Of a stretch of 64,000 nt of DNA, positions 35,801 to 46,958 are shown one piece after another. The number at the start of each line of letters is the position of its first letter. Positions within the stretch are counted from its first letter, which is position 1. The position numbers were made by a program, and so were the translations under genes. Location of the stretch: the NCBI RefSeq assembly GCF_042242105.1, contig NC_092014.1, positions 875,145 through 939,144 of the forward strand, read 5' to 3'. The notes beneath the pieces were generated by a model. The model was not told the origin of the DNA and did not search any database. It was given only the letters and a program-made list of their open reading frames with translations. The DNA is from Pempheris klunzingeri. Its lineage: Eukaryota > Chordata > Actinopteri > Acropomatiformes > Pempheridae.

Positions 35801-38800
35801 CTGAAATGCTCAATTTTTTTTTCAATTTTTTCACAACATATGCAACTCCTGTATATACTATCACTCTCTTTCCTTCTGCCAACATACATACTTCCATCTT
35901 ACTTACTTATTCTTTCCTTCCACTTTTTCAACACAAACTTACTTCCCTGGACTTCCACTACTGAAGCTAAATCTATCCCTGCTGCAGTTTTAATAATCTT
36001 TAATCTAGTTGAGACTGCTCCTTCTTTTTGTCATCCTCCAGTTGCAGTTGACTAAGTTTCCTAAGAGTTTCCTGGTCCTGTTTTTTCTGATCATCTTCCT
36101 TTTTCCTACATAGCTCAACTTGATGTGCTATATGATCTGTGTAGACGCCTTTCGTCATACTCCCAAGACCAACCACTTCAGCAAGCTTACTCCTCACAGG
36201 CAGAGGCAGCCCTTGTTGCAACTTCACTCGCAAAATTGACTGCTCCATTTGGTTTGCATCTGGATCTCGCCCTGTGACATTCCTCCACACCTGATGAGCT
36301 CTGGACACATAGGCCCTCGGGTTCTCCTGTGGCCCCAGTGGCTCAATAAGAATATTATCAGGGTGTACATTTGTCGGAAATGTATCTTTCAATGCTCTCC
36401 ACACTCGGCCTCTGCTTGCAGCAAACAACTCTGGATCGCTCACAGCAGTCCTCACATAACGATTAAGTCCTGCCCTCTGCAAGATCTCTTCCATAGCTGA
36501 AACTCCAAGAAGATTAGCTAGAAGTCTCTTGATGTCTCCCATAGCAGGCTGAGTTCCTATCAAAACTTCCTCCAACTTCGAAATCCAAGGATGTGCTCCA
36601 TCTTGAAGAATAGGCAATTTTTCAAGAATGTCTGACATATCTGTATTCTTCCAAGGCCTATACTCCAGATTCTGACCTTGAACAATCACTGGACACATCT
36701 TATCGGATTCCTGTCCCTTTCTTGGACGTAAGGCATACCCCAAAACACCTGATTTTGGAGACTTTTTCTTCCTTAATTTTTTCTCTATTGTCTGCAGCTC
36801 CTGTAATTGATTCTCCAGGGCTCTTTGACTTTCCATACAGGTAGATTCTTCCAGGTCCAAAAGACATCTATCCATAGTAACCTTAACCTCTCTTAGAGCC
36901 TGCTGTCTTTCATAATCTCTCCCAGTACTAGATGCTGCTGGAAAGAAATACGAAGTGCCCTCGATATCCAGGTCCTCATTACTATCTCCTTTATCGCTCT
37001 CATCAGTGTCATTCCTTCCTGCAGTCATCCTCCTCTGTGATCTACAACCTCTTCTTTCTGCTGTAACCAACAACCGCTTAATTGCTGGGACGTATCCACC
37101 AACAGCTCCATCTGAATCTTCCCTACTTTCTTCTCCCATTTCCATCCTTCTGAATCTCACTCCACTCAAACCTTCTAAATATGCCTTCTTTTGTTTGCTT
37201 TTAGAGCTTGGGTACGTTTTTATAGTTGTCTTAGCTTTTCCCATCTCTATCACTTGCTCATCCTCATTTTCAATGTAATAATTACCCTCCTGGCTAATCA
37301 CTGGAAGCTGAGGATAAACATTAGCAAACTTCACCTTCTCCTCATAAGGTGGAGGCCTCTTTACTGGGGCTGTATGTGAGAAGGGTGCATTAACCTTTGC
37401 CACTAACTTTTCTGTTTCCCTTGTATTCTTCTCTATTTCTTCTACACCTCTTTCCCTTCTTTCCTTTATAGCTTGCAACCATTTCTGTCCCTCATTGTAA
37501 AACAATTGCAGAATGCCAAGCTCTCTCTTTCTCTTCTCCTTGCGTTTCTGTCCCTTCCTACCTTTCTTTTGCCCTGCCTTGTATGTAGATACAAGAACTT
37601 GCATTGTTTTAATGACATCCGGGTTAAGAGTCCCTTCCACTGGCCAAGGTTGATCAATATCAGGCCAACGCTTACTCCATTTCTCTGACATCTTGGTGAT
37701 ACCTTTAATGAGTGGATTATTCTTCTGCACTACTTCAATTGGGGTTATTACTTTAGAACTTTTACCATCCATAGTTGATTAAACTATTTTTACCTAACTC
37801 TTCTTAAATCAAATTAGATCATGCTCAGACAATGAAACCCACATCAACATCTCTCAGCTATTTGAGCACACTCAACCCAAACGCCAGCAATCTGATCAAA
37901 ATATGCAGGTGGATACTTGCAATTACTTTAAAAGAGTTCGTGGATAAATTGCACCAAATCAATTCAGTATCATCTGCAACCCTTGATATCTGTGAATCAC
38001 CGTCAGAAGTGTTCTCCCCTGTTGTACACACATTATCTGTCAACGTTTAGGTTATTGTATGCTAATGTAACATATCTTCTCATGAAAGTTTCTGTTTGGA
38101 CAGCAACTACTTTGGACACCATTCTATTAATGTATCATTAACATAACACTTTAGAGAGTGTATACTTATTCTACTCTGAAATATGTAATCACTCTTTAAT
38201 GTGATATGGCCTTAAGTCTCTTCTCCTATTTCTTCATCTCTCTATCTTCCACAGAGAGAAAAGAACAAACAAAGGGGAAGGGCTCTCTTGCCACTCCTCC
38301 TTCTAAAAGAAGCAAACTAAATGGCCTTCAAAAATTAAGCAACTTCCTTTGCTCCGCCTCTTAAACTTAACCACAACTTCCAGTCTACTCTGACCATCAG
38401 AGAGTGAACATCTAGCTCAAACTTGCTTGAGGACCAGACAGACCCAGTTTAATGAGAAAAATTTGAGCAAACCTCCAAACAACCAAAATACAAACTTTGT
38501 CCTCTGACAACTAAACACCTTTCAGAAGTTATCCCTTTCCTTTATTTTACTTCTTAAACTCATGTCTCTCCATGCTTGTGTACCTAAAATGTCCTCACTG
38601 GTCTCTCCACTCCTCCACAGACTCAGTAAAGGCTCATATGCTTTATCAGATGTAAAAACGTCCTCTTATGAGGCTCATGTCTTCTCTTGTATGTACTAAG
38701 TCCTCTTGTTCATAAGGCTCACGTGTTTTACAAACGTCCTCTTATGAGGCTCATAGAATTTACAAATATCCTTTTATGGGACTCATACTCATTTATCAAT

Positions 38801-41800
38801 TATATAAAATGTCCCTTTATGAGAGGGCTCATACTTTTTTACCATTAATGAAACTAAAATATCTCCTCCTTATATCTTCTTAACCTTTCCTATAGTTAAT
38901 CACACCATATCTATATCTATTTACTAACAATCCATTACAGCCAAACACATTGGTAACTTTTACACACCGCCTTCTACACACAACTGCAGTATCACTCATC
39001 AACCTCACACACACACACTCACTCACAGGATATCCAACAGACAAAAACTCCTTAACTGACAAACATCAATCCCCACAAAACATCAAAAGCGCTTGTTCCA
39101 AAACTTCTAAATCAACTAATTGTCCTCTATTTCCCTAAAAATGTCTTACTTTGGCCAAACTTCTTCAAAACAATTTGTCACCTTAACAAATGACTTCACA
39201 TGCTCAGTGTACACTATTCTCTTCTGGGCTCTTTTCACCCTTTTTCACTTTTCTCAACTTTATTTTCTGTCTCTTCTGTTAGGCCTATATCTTCTCTTTA
39301 TTTCATCTCTTTATTTCATCTCTTTTCCTTTATTTCTCTCTTCTCTTTATTTCTCTTGTCTTCCCTTTTTACCTCTTCTTATCTCTCTTTATATTTTGCC
39401 AATTCCTCTGGGCCCAGAGCTATTTATTTCCTCTTTTCCTTATACCAATTCGACTATCTCTCAAAGCCAACTTTCACTTCAGTATCTAATTTACACATGT
39501 CTTACCGTTAAGAAGATGTGGGCCCTGTCTTCATTAATCTTGCATGGTTATTTAGCCTACTTTATCGTTACTAGTTCTGCTATTCTACACTTTTACTTCA
39601 ACTTTTACTTCTCTTTTCTCTTTAACTCTTTTCTCTTTAACTCTTTAACTTCTTCAACTCTTATTTCTCCTTTACTTCTTTAACTTCAACTTTTAACTTC
39701 TTTACTTCTTTATCTCTATCTTCTTAATCCTTGCTTCTTTATCTCTATCTTCTTTACTTCTGTAGCTTCAACTTCTATTTCTCTAACTCTATCTTAATTC
39801 CCCTTTTTACCCCAATTTAGACGGAATATCACTCTCAACATCAACACATCATCGTCCACACAGTTAAGTATACAGTGCAGCCACCAGCAGCATAACAGCC
39901 TCAAAGAACCAACCAGTACCCCACTTAGTGAGAAAACACTCACCCGACGTCGTATGGAGCAGGAGTTGGTCAACTGAATTCTGTCAGCAGTCAGAGCCAC
40001 ATCTGCAATCCTGTTCGTGACGCCAAATTTGTCGTATCTTCTCTGATGATGATGATGTGCAGCTGATGAAAGGAAACTTCCGCTGACAACGACTTAATGA
40101 ATAAAAATAGGTTTATTGCAAAAAGGTCAGTTGTCTAACAGGCACCATGGAAGCCTGAGAAGACGTTCAGCCAATTGTAGGAACAGACAGCATAACCCCT
40201 AGCCAAATCTACTGCCTTTGTCCTCGTCTCCTCCTGAGCCCACTCTGTGGCCACATTATATACTCTTCTTGACCACCTAGCTCAGCATCTGGTGTCTTTG
40301 TTAAAATGCAAAGGAATGTAACATAAACATCTGCTTTTCTCTGTGTCCAGATAAGGAGGTAAAGGTCAGGTCACTCCTGCCTAGGTCATGCTTTCCCAGG
40401 TCTGATTCCTTTAGATAAACAAACACAGATCCCAATACTGACACAATCGTAAACAACACTCCTTTGATGCACCCACCAGATACTACACCAGCTTAATGCA
40501 GTTCCTTTTATACCAGTGAACTGTTCCAGTCTCTGTAACAGGATGTGATGGTCAATGGTGTCGAAAGCAGCACTCAGGTCTAACAAGACCAGGACAGAGA
40601 GGAGTCCTCTGTCTGATGCACTCAGGTCTAACCAGACCAGGACAGAGAGAAGTCCTCTGTCTGATGCCATAAGGAGGTCTGTAACCTTCACCAGTGTCTC
40701 TGTGCTGTGGTTCGCTCTAAAACCTGACTGAAAATCCTCAAATAGACTATTAGAGTTTAGAAAGTCACACAACTGATTAGCTACGACTTTCTCCAGGATC
40801 TTGGAGAGAAAGGGAAGGTTGGATAAAGGTCTATAGTTGCTAACACACCTGAATCAAGAGTAGGCTTTTTCAGGAGAGGTTTAATTACTGCTACTTTAAA
40901 GGACTGCGGTACATAGCCTGTTAGTAAAGACTGAATTGTCATATCCAGTAAGGACGTGTTAATTAGGGGCAGGACCTCCTTAAGTAGTCCAGTAGGAATG
41001 GGGTCTAGGAGACATGTTGACAGTCTAGATGAGGAGATTCTTGAGGCCAGTTCAGGAAGATCAATTGGAGAAAAACAGTCCAGATGCACATTAAGTCCAA
41101 CAGCTGTTTCCATGGTTCCTGAGTCTGAAGTTGGATCAGAGCCTGTTGAGGGCAGGAGGTGATGAATTTAGTCTCTAATAGTCAGAATTTTATCATTAAA
41201 GAAGCTCATGAAGTCGTTGCTGCTGAGCTCTAAAGGATCACAAGGATCAGTGGAGTTCAGGCTCTTTGTCAGCTTGGCTAACGTGCTGAACAGAAATCTA
41301 GGGCTGTTTTTATTCTCTTCTATCACTGAGGAGTAGTAGGATGCTCTGGCACCACAGAGGGCCTTTCTAGAGGTTTTCAGACTGTCTTGCCAGATCAAGC
41401 GGGAGTTATACCAGGGAGCTTGTCTCTTTTCTTTAATTATCTTCTTTTTTAGAGGGGTGATGGAGTCGAGTGTCATTCGCAGGGAGACTGAAGCTCTATC
41501 ATTATATCATCATCATCATCATCGACGTCCACATGAATATTAAAGTCACCTACTAGAATTACTTTGTCTGCACTAAGGACCAAATCTGATAGAAACTCTG
41601 AGAACTCAGTTATGAATTCAGAGTCCGGACCAGCAGGGCAGTACACTGTGACAAAGTGGCCCTGCTGGACTCCAAGACAAAGGTGGAGCAACACAGCTTC
41701 CTCCACCTGTAACTGTGAAATTCTGCTTGACTTGAGTTTAGTTGTTTCTTGTCTCTATTCATGTCCCACAGATCAGATTGTTCCAGTACCAGAGCCTCAT

Positions 41801-44800
41801 CCCATCTCGTATTACCAACAGAAGCTTCAGTCAAACCTCCAGGATAAGTTTATGTGTGTACAGCAGGGGTGGTTACAGAAGAGGGACGAGCAACCTCTGG
41901 ATGATATCTACACAGAGCTGTACGTCACAGCTGGGGGTGACGTACACATCAACAAACAGCATGAGGTCAGGCAGATTGAGGCGGTGGTGAAGCCATCAGG
42001 AACAGAGACATCAATAAAACCCAGTGACATGTTCAAACCCCCCTCTGGAAGATATAAACCCATAAGAACTGTGCTGACCAATGGAATTGCAGGAATTGGC
42101 AAAACTTTTCTTGTACGAAAGTTTGTGCTGGACTGGACTGAAGGAAGAGCCAATCAAGATGTGCATCTGATATTCACCTTCACCTTCCGCCAGCTGAATT
42201 TATGGAAGGGACAAAAGTTTAGTTTGGCAGAACTAATTCATGAATGTATCACAGAGACCAGAGGCATCAAGAAAGAAGCTCTGAATTACATCTTTACATC
42301 TCTGCAGTCATCAGGAAACACCAACTATGACAAGAGTGAATTCAAACTCCTGTTTGTTTTGGATGGACTGGACGAGAGCCGCCTTCAGCTGGACTGTTCA
42401 ACCAATAAAACTCAGGCATGCTCAACCAATGAAAACCAGGACTCAGAGTTTAACGTGACAGAGTCCACCTCAGTGGATGTGCTGCTGTCAAACCTCATCA
42501 AGAGAAGACTGCTTCCTTCTGCTCGTCTCTGGATAACCACACGACCTGCAGCGGCCAGTCAGATCCATTCTGACTTTGTTGACGTGATGACAGAGGTCAG
42601 AGGGTTCACGGGCCCTCAGAAGGAGGAGTACTTCAGGAAGAGATTCACAGATGAGGAGAAAGCCGACAGAATCATCTCCCACATCAAAACATCACGAAGC
42701 CTCCACATCATGTGCCACATCCCGGTCTTCTGCTGGATCACTGCTACGGTTCTGGAGGATTTGTTGACCAGAGCAGGAGGAGAGCTGCCCAAGACCCTGA
42801 CTGAGATGTACGCAGAATTCCTGGTGTTTCAGATTGATCAGACAAAAGATAAGTACGGCCCAGAAAAGTGCTTTCAGTACATTAAGTCATTAGCAAAACT
42901 GTGTTTCCACCAGCTGGAAGAGGGCAAACTGATCTTCTATGAGAAAGATCTAAAAGAGAGTGGCATTGATGTCAGTGGAGCCTCAGTGTGCTCAGGAGTC
43001 TTCACTGAGATCTTTAAAGAGGAACGTGGGAGGAAGAATGATGAAGACAAGATGTTCAGCTTTGTCCATCTGAGTGTTCAGGAGTTTCTGGCGGCTCTCT
43101 ATGTGGAGATGTCACTGACTAACAGAAACAAGAATGTGATGGCTGAACCAGGACAAACCTGTGTGGAACGTGTGCTAACGCTCTTCAATAAAACATCTGT
43201 GACAAAGGTCCACAGGTTTGCTGTGGACAAGGCCTTACAGAGTCCAAATGGACACCTGGACTTGTTCCTGCGCTTCCTCATGGGTCTTTCTGTGCAGACC
43301 AATCAGGATCACCTTCAAGGCCTACTGAAAAAGGAAAGAACCTCAAGAACCAATCAGAAAACTGTCAAATACATCAAGAAGAAGATCAGTGAGGATCTGT
43401 CCCCAGAGAGAAGCATCAACCTGCTCCACTGTCTGAATGAACTGAATGATTGTTCTCTGATGGAGGAGATCCAACAGCACCTGACATCAGGAAGTCTCTC
43501 CACAGATAAACTGTCTCCTGCTCAGTGGTCAGCTCTGGCCTTCATCTTACTGTCATCAGAAGAAGATCTGGACGAGTTTGACCTGAAGAAATATTCTGCT
43601 TCAGAGGAGGCTCTTCTGAGGCTGCTGCCAGTGGTCAGAGCCTCCAGCAAAGCTCTGTAAGTGCACAGATACTAACTGTATGACATTAGATTAGATTAGA
43701 TTAGATTAGATTAGATATTACAGAGTACAGGTGGTGAGACAACAAAACAACAACAAATATAAATGCAGAATGTACAATGTTGATACATAAATAAATAAGA
43801 TGTATGCAGATGATGTGTTTGCTTGTTTAGAGTCTGAACTAGTTTAAATTGGAGTAAAGTGATAAGATCTAGTTGTTTCAATATCTCCAAACGTGAATGA
43901 AGTCATGCAAGATAAAAAAAAAACTGTTCCTTTAGAGATAAAATTAACTTCTGTAGATTATTGTAACCTCTATAATAAGATCGAGAGCTGTTTAATTGTT
44001 CAGTTTATCACCTCAGTAAAGGCAACTACAGACATGTGATTAAACAGTATCAGTGTTTGTCTTTATCACTAACTCCTCTTCAGGCTGAGTGGCTGTAATC
44101 TGTCAGAGAGAAGCTGTGCAGCTCTGTCCTCAGCTCTCAGCTCCAAGTCCTGTAATCTGAAAGAGCTGGACCTGAGTAACAACGACCTGAACAATTCAGG
44201 AGTGAAGCTGCTCTCTGCAGGACTGGAGAGTCCACGCTGCACACTGGAGACTCTCAGGTCAGGATTCAGCTTTTGTTCAACAGATAAACATTTAAATATT
44301 GCATAACATGCAAGTTGATGATCATAAGTAAGATACCAAGGACATATATGATCAAACTATGTTGATTATGATTAAAAACAATGAAGTACCAATTTTCTCT
44401 GAACTTCAGCGGCAATGGCTCAAATCAATATCTGTAGTATGAAAGCTCTTGTTCATAATGACAAACCCACAGACAATTAGCACATGACTTCTTCAGCTCC
44501 ATGGACTGTTTGTGTCTTCCACTCATTATTATGTTGTTTTATGATGGCAAGAGGCAGCTGTTTTATTAAACAGACCCTGATAAACCCACTGTACTCTACC
44601 TGTCCAGCAGCAGTCAAGTGGATAAAGAAAATGTGTTGTTTTTGATTCCATTGAGGACAGCTGTGTGTGTGTGTGTGTCTCCAGGCTGTCAGGCTGTCTG
44701 GTCACTGAGGAAGGCTGTGCTGCTCTGGCCTCAGCCCTGAGCTCCAACCCCTCCCATCTGAGAGAGCTGGACCTGAGCTACAACCATCCAGGAGCCTCAG

Positions 44801-45048
44801 GAAAGAGGCTGCTGTCTGCTGGACTGGAGGATCCACGCTGGAGACTGGAGACTCTCAGGTAGGACCAGACAACAAGAGCTCACACTCTGTTTCTCTGTCA
44901 CACTGACAAGCTGAGGACTGTTGGCTCTCAGTCTGCAGCAGCAGCACTGCTGATAACAGTGAGGACAGTAGCTGATGTGCTGAGAGTCCCTGCCCCCCTC
45001 AGACTGACCTCTTTCAGTCACACTACAAGATGATCACCAGTAGATACC

Positions 45049-45079
<31 letters not shown>

Positions 45080-46958
45080 TCTCTATTTTCTCTGAGAACC
45101 TTGACAATGTTTTGTTCATGTTGCTGAAACATTGAGTGTCATAGTTCGTTCTTGGAGGTAAGTGAAGCAGATACGCTTCACTTTGGGGGATTAATTAATT
45201 GCTCTAGTCTGGATTGGGGAACCACCTCCAAATTCTGAAGACAAAGGAAAATTTCAACTCAAATTAAACAATAAACCAATCTAATCAATCTCACAATCAG
45301 AAGTAGTAAATTCTCCAGACATCTGACTGAAAATAAAGGCAGATCATTTATCAATAGCTAAATGTCTGTTGAAAATAGATTAAATGACTGTTAATAAACA
45401 ACATTAAATGGAGCAAAGTCCTAAGTGGGTGGCAGTGAATGCAGTGAAACTTTCACACCAGAGGACGCTGAGAAATGATCACTTCTCCAATTTAAACTTT
45501 ACGTTGTGTAGATGCAGCAGCCAGTGTCTCCTTTATAATTTCAGGTTTATTGCAGAAACGCAAGAAAAGCAGAAAAAACAGATGTGGCTAATACATCACT
45601 AAACACTTCCTTCATGAAAAAATGGCCATATACAGAGACTTACTATTATTATTATTATTACCCCCACCACCACCACCACCATAACCCTCAGTAGCATTTC
45701 AGTCCCTGTCAGCACCAGTAACGTTTGCCTGAGGCAGTCAGAGGTCACTGGAGAAAGATCCGTCTGTCCAGAAGGATCCCTCCTCTGTTTCTTCTCCTGA
45801 ACCTTCTAACTTTGTTTAAAATGGTATTTCAGGGAGTTTTTCCTTATCGAGGGCAGAGGGTGCTGTACAGATTGTAAAGCTCCTTCACATCACGTCACAT
45901 ATCATCATTTTCTCCTGAGTATTTGACGTGAAGTCGGATGGAATCTGTCTGTTGCTTGTTTTATAAAAGCAGCTGTTTTGTCTGGATGGTGGATCTGAGT
46001 GAGGAAGCTTCTGAAGGTTCATCCTGACTCTGTTTCTTCCTGCAGGCTGGACCATGGTGGAGAACAGAGGCTGAAGCCTGGTCTGAGGAAGTGTGAGTGT
46101 GTTCACTTTGATTCATGAAAACAAAGCAGCAGCTGTTAAAGTCATTCTAAATGTGTCATTTAATAAGTTAGTAAGGAGTCATAGACTCTTTGGTCAGGAT
46201 GCCATTACTCCACCATATCTTTACCTGATAATACTTGTTTGCTGTTATATTGATGGTCTTAGTATCATATACAGGACCTTTAAATCAAAGCTTGTGAATC
46301 TGCATCCAACTCTCAGTTTGAAAGAAGTTAATAAAGCAACAAATAAACCCATCAGGTGATAAACTGCTGCTGTATTCTGTCGTCTTCAGACTCCTGTGAA
46401 CTCACAGTGGACACAAACACAGTGCACAGAAACCTCAAACTGTCCGACAACAACAGGACGGTGACAGTGGTGGAGGACCAGCAGCCATATCCTGATCATC
46501 CAGAGAGGTTTGAGGACTGGCCTCAGCTGCTGTGTACAGACGGTCTGACTGGTCGCTCCTACTGGGAAGTGGAGTGGAGGGGGGGTATTTATATCTCAGT
46601 GAGCTACAGAGGAATCAACAGGAAAGGAAACATTGGTGACTGCTGGTTTGGAGGAAACAATCAGTCCTGGAGTCTGAGGTGCTTTAATGATGAAAGTTAT
46701 TCAGTCAGTCATGATAATAAACAAACAGACCTTCCCTCCTCCTCCTCCTCCTCCTCCTCCTCCTCCTCCTCCTCCTCCTCTAACAGAGTAGCAGTGTACC
46801 TGGACTGGCCTGCCGGCTCTCTGTCCTTCTACAGAGTCTCCTCTGACTCACTGATCCACCTCCACACCTTCAGCACCACCTTCACTGAGCCTCTGTATCC
46901 TGGGTTTGGGTTCTGGTTATGGACACATGGTTCCTGGGTGTCTCTGTGTTCACTGTAG
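32575..46958 (+). CDS. Gene C: PYD-FISNA-NACHT-LRR-B30.2 NLR receptor, intact
   Basis: Proposed exons: 32575-32848, 33207-33338, 33448-33501, 41772-43656, 44084-44257, 44685-44858, 46046-46092, 46390-46958. They total 3309 nt (1102 residues plus TAG) with consistent phases and GT-AG borders. Layout: PYD 1-91; Asn-rich exon 92-135; linker 136-153; FISNA-NACHT about 154-781; two LRR units to about 897; B30.2 from about 914. Walker A GIAGIGKT is at 42083-42106. Relative to gene B it lacks the 28-residue acidic linker. The NACHT exon has an 8-residue longer Asn-rich loop after Walker B and an extra VER. The 8.3-kb intron before the NACHT exon contains an antisense L2-like LINE interrupted by a young antisense endogenous retrovirus, which could affect splicing or polyadenylation. 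Expected role: cytosolic immune sensor, by family. Confidence 0.88.
33502..33740 (-). mobile_element. 3' end of antisense L2-like LINE, left of the retrovirus
   Basis: The LINE tail (about 33642-33660) and adjoining sequence match 16033-16131. The element resumes after the retrovirus at 40488. Confidence 0.75.
33741..34198 (-). repeat. 3' LTR of the endogenous retrovirus
   Basis: 458 bp. On the minus strand it contains an AATAAA signal (in GCAATAAACC, about 33820-33829 on +). The polypurine tract GAAGGGGGGATA abuts it at 34199-34210. Confidence 0.92.
34199..35550 (-). other. Retrovirus interior without recognised genes
   Basis: Between the polypurine tract and the RNase H remnant. Only short broken frames are present. 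An envelope gene would be expected here in a complete retrovirus, but I cannot identify one. Confidence 0.5.
35560..35897 (-). pseudogene. RNase H remnant of retroviral pol
   Basis: The minus strand at 35897 reads a [15 protein letters not shown] strand and, after stops, a [10 protein letters not shown] motif near 35630-35690. Both are typical of the RNase H domain of retroviral pol. It starts about 100 bp after the gag stop, so almost all of pol is deleted. Frames are interrupted. Confidence 0.65.
36000..37772 (-). CDS. Retroviral Gag-like polyprotein
   Basis: An uninterrupted 590-residue frame on the minus strand. It has a Lys/Arg-rich segment at about 64-110, a PPPY late-domain motif at 140-143, a charged middle, and a capsid-like C-terminal half from about residue 365. 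It ends in a charged, KQ-rich tail with no CCHC zinc knuckle visible. Retroviral Gag forms the particle core and recruits budding factors through PPxY (family knowledge). It is the only long intact frame of the element, which fits a copy that could be mobilised only by enzymes supplied elsewhere. The assignment rests on layout and capsid-like character, not a database match. Confidence 0.72.
   Translation of the reverse strand: MDGKSSKVITPIEVVQKNNPLIKGITKMSEKWSKRWPDIDQPWPVEGTLNPDVIKTMQVLVSTYKAGQKKGRKGQKRKEKRKRELGILQLFYNEGQKWLQAIKERRERGVEEIEKNTRETEKLVAKVNAPFSHTAPVKRPPPYEEKVKFANVYPQLPVISQEGNYYIENEDEQVIEMGKAKTTIKTYPSSKSKQKKAYLEGLSGVRFRRMEMGEESREDSDGAVGGYVPAIKRLLVTAERRGCRSQRRMTAGRNDTDESDKGDSNEDLDIEGTSYFFPAASSTGRDYERQQALREVKVTMDRCLLDLEESTCMESQRALENQLQELQTIEKKLRKKKSPKSGVLGYALRPRKGQESDKMCPVIVQGQNLEYRPWKNTDMSDILEKLPILQDGAHPWISKLEEVLIGTQPAMGDIKRLLANLLGVSAMEEILQRAGLNRYVRTAVSDPELFAASRGRVWRALKDTFPTNVHPDNILIEPLGPQENPRAYVSRAHQVWRNVTGRDPDANQMEQSILRVKLQQGLPLPVRSKLAEVVGLGSMTKGVYTDHIAHQVELCRKKEDDQKKQDQETLRKLSQLQLEDDKKKEQSQLD
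37773..40007 (-). other. Retroviral leader, long and purine-rich on the minus strand
   Basis: About 2.2 kb between the primer-binding site and gag. Much of 39200-39790 is C/T-rich on the + strand. Open frames on the + strand here are low-complexity and not genes. A packaging signal would be expected but cannot be located by eye. Confidence 0.5.
40008..40025 (-). promoter_or_regulatory. Retroviral primer-binding site (TGGCGTCACGAACAGGAT)
   Basis: Read on the minus strand, four bases (AATT) after the 5' LTR. It starts TGG, complementary to a tRNA CCA end. I do not assign the tRNA. Coordinates may be off by a base or two. Confidence 0.7.
40030..40487 (-). repeat. 5' LTR of the endogenous retrovirus
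   Basis: 458 bp, apparently identical to 33741-34198. Right flank CCAG (40488-40491) duplicates 33737-33740. Confidence 0.92.
40488..41708 (-). mobile_element. Antisense L2-like LINE, right part, in gene C intron
   Basis: Matches 16126-17300. It contains an in-frame 48-bp tandem duplication (40571-40618 and 40619-40666) absent from genes B and D. Same endonuclease and early reverse-transcriptase segments as in gene B. Confidence 0.85.
41772..43656 (+). CDS. Gene C exon 4: FISNA-NACHT
   Basis: 1885 nt, phase 1 to 2. Walker A GIAGIGKT at 42083; Walker B region [10 protein letters not shown] near 42346-42375. The loop after it repeats a CSTN motif ([16 protein letters not shown]) where B and D have a shorter KFDVTKP version. 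VQQGWLQKR replaces AQEGWSQKR in FISNA. Upstream in-frame sequence to 41564 is antisense LINE, not coding. Confidence 0.93.
44084..44858 (+). CDS. Gene C exons 5-6: two LRR units
   Basis: Exons 44084-44257 and 44685-44858, each 174 nt and phase 2-2. The first has [16 protein letters not shown] where gene B has [10 protein letters not shown]. The second matches gene B. Confidence 0.9.
44859..46045. other. Gene C intron before the 47-nt exon
   Basis: No additional exon seen. It contains a (TAA)n run at about 45050-45080 that gene B lacks. Confidence 0.6.
46390..46958 (+). CDS. Gene C terminal exon: PRY/SPRY (B30.2) domain
   Basis: 569 nt after the 47-nt exon 46046-46092, ending TAG. It has diverged from gene B in the first half ([39 protein letters not shown]) more than elsewhere. 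The (TCC)n tract encodes 15 serines. The SPRY core [18 protein letters not shown] is unchanged. Confidence 0.93.

Larger units (their letters stand above)
33741..40487 (-). mobile_element. Endogenous retrovirus, gag plus pol remnant, identical LTRs
   Basis: Two 458-bp LTRs (33741-34198 and 40030-40487) appear identical by eye, start TG and end CA when read on the minus strand, and are flanked by CCAG on both sides. Genes B and D show the empty site. On the minus strand the order is LTR, primer-binding site, long leader, gag (37772-36000), a short RNase H remnant, an unrecognised segment, polypurine tract, LTR. No protease, polymerase fingers/palm or integrase is seen, so the copy is defective. 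Identical LTRs suggest a very recent insertion. It lies antisense in gene C's intron. Gag looks retrovirus-like; I cannot fix the genus. Confidence 0.9.

Noticed and set aside
39120..39683. 187-residue + strand open frame
   Set aside because: Low-complexity Leu/Ser/Phe sequence from the C/T-rich leader of the antisense retrovirus; no domain.
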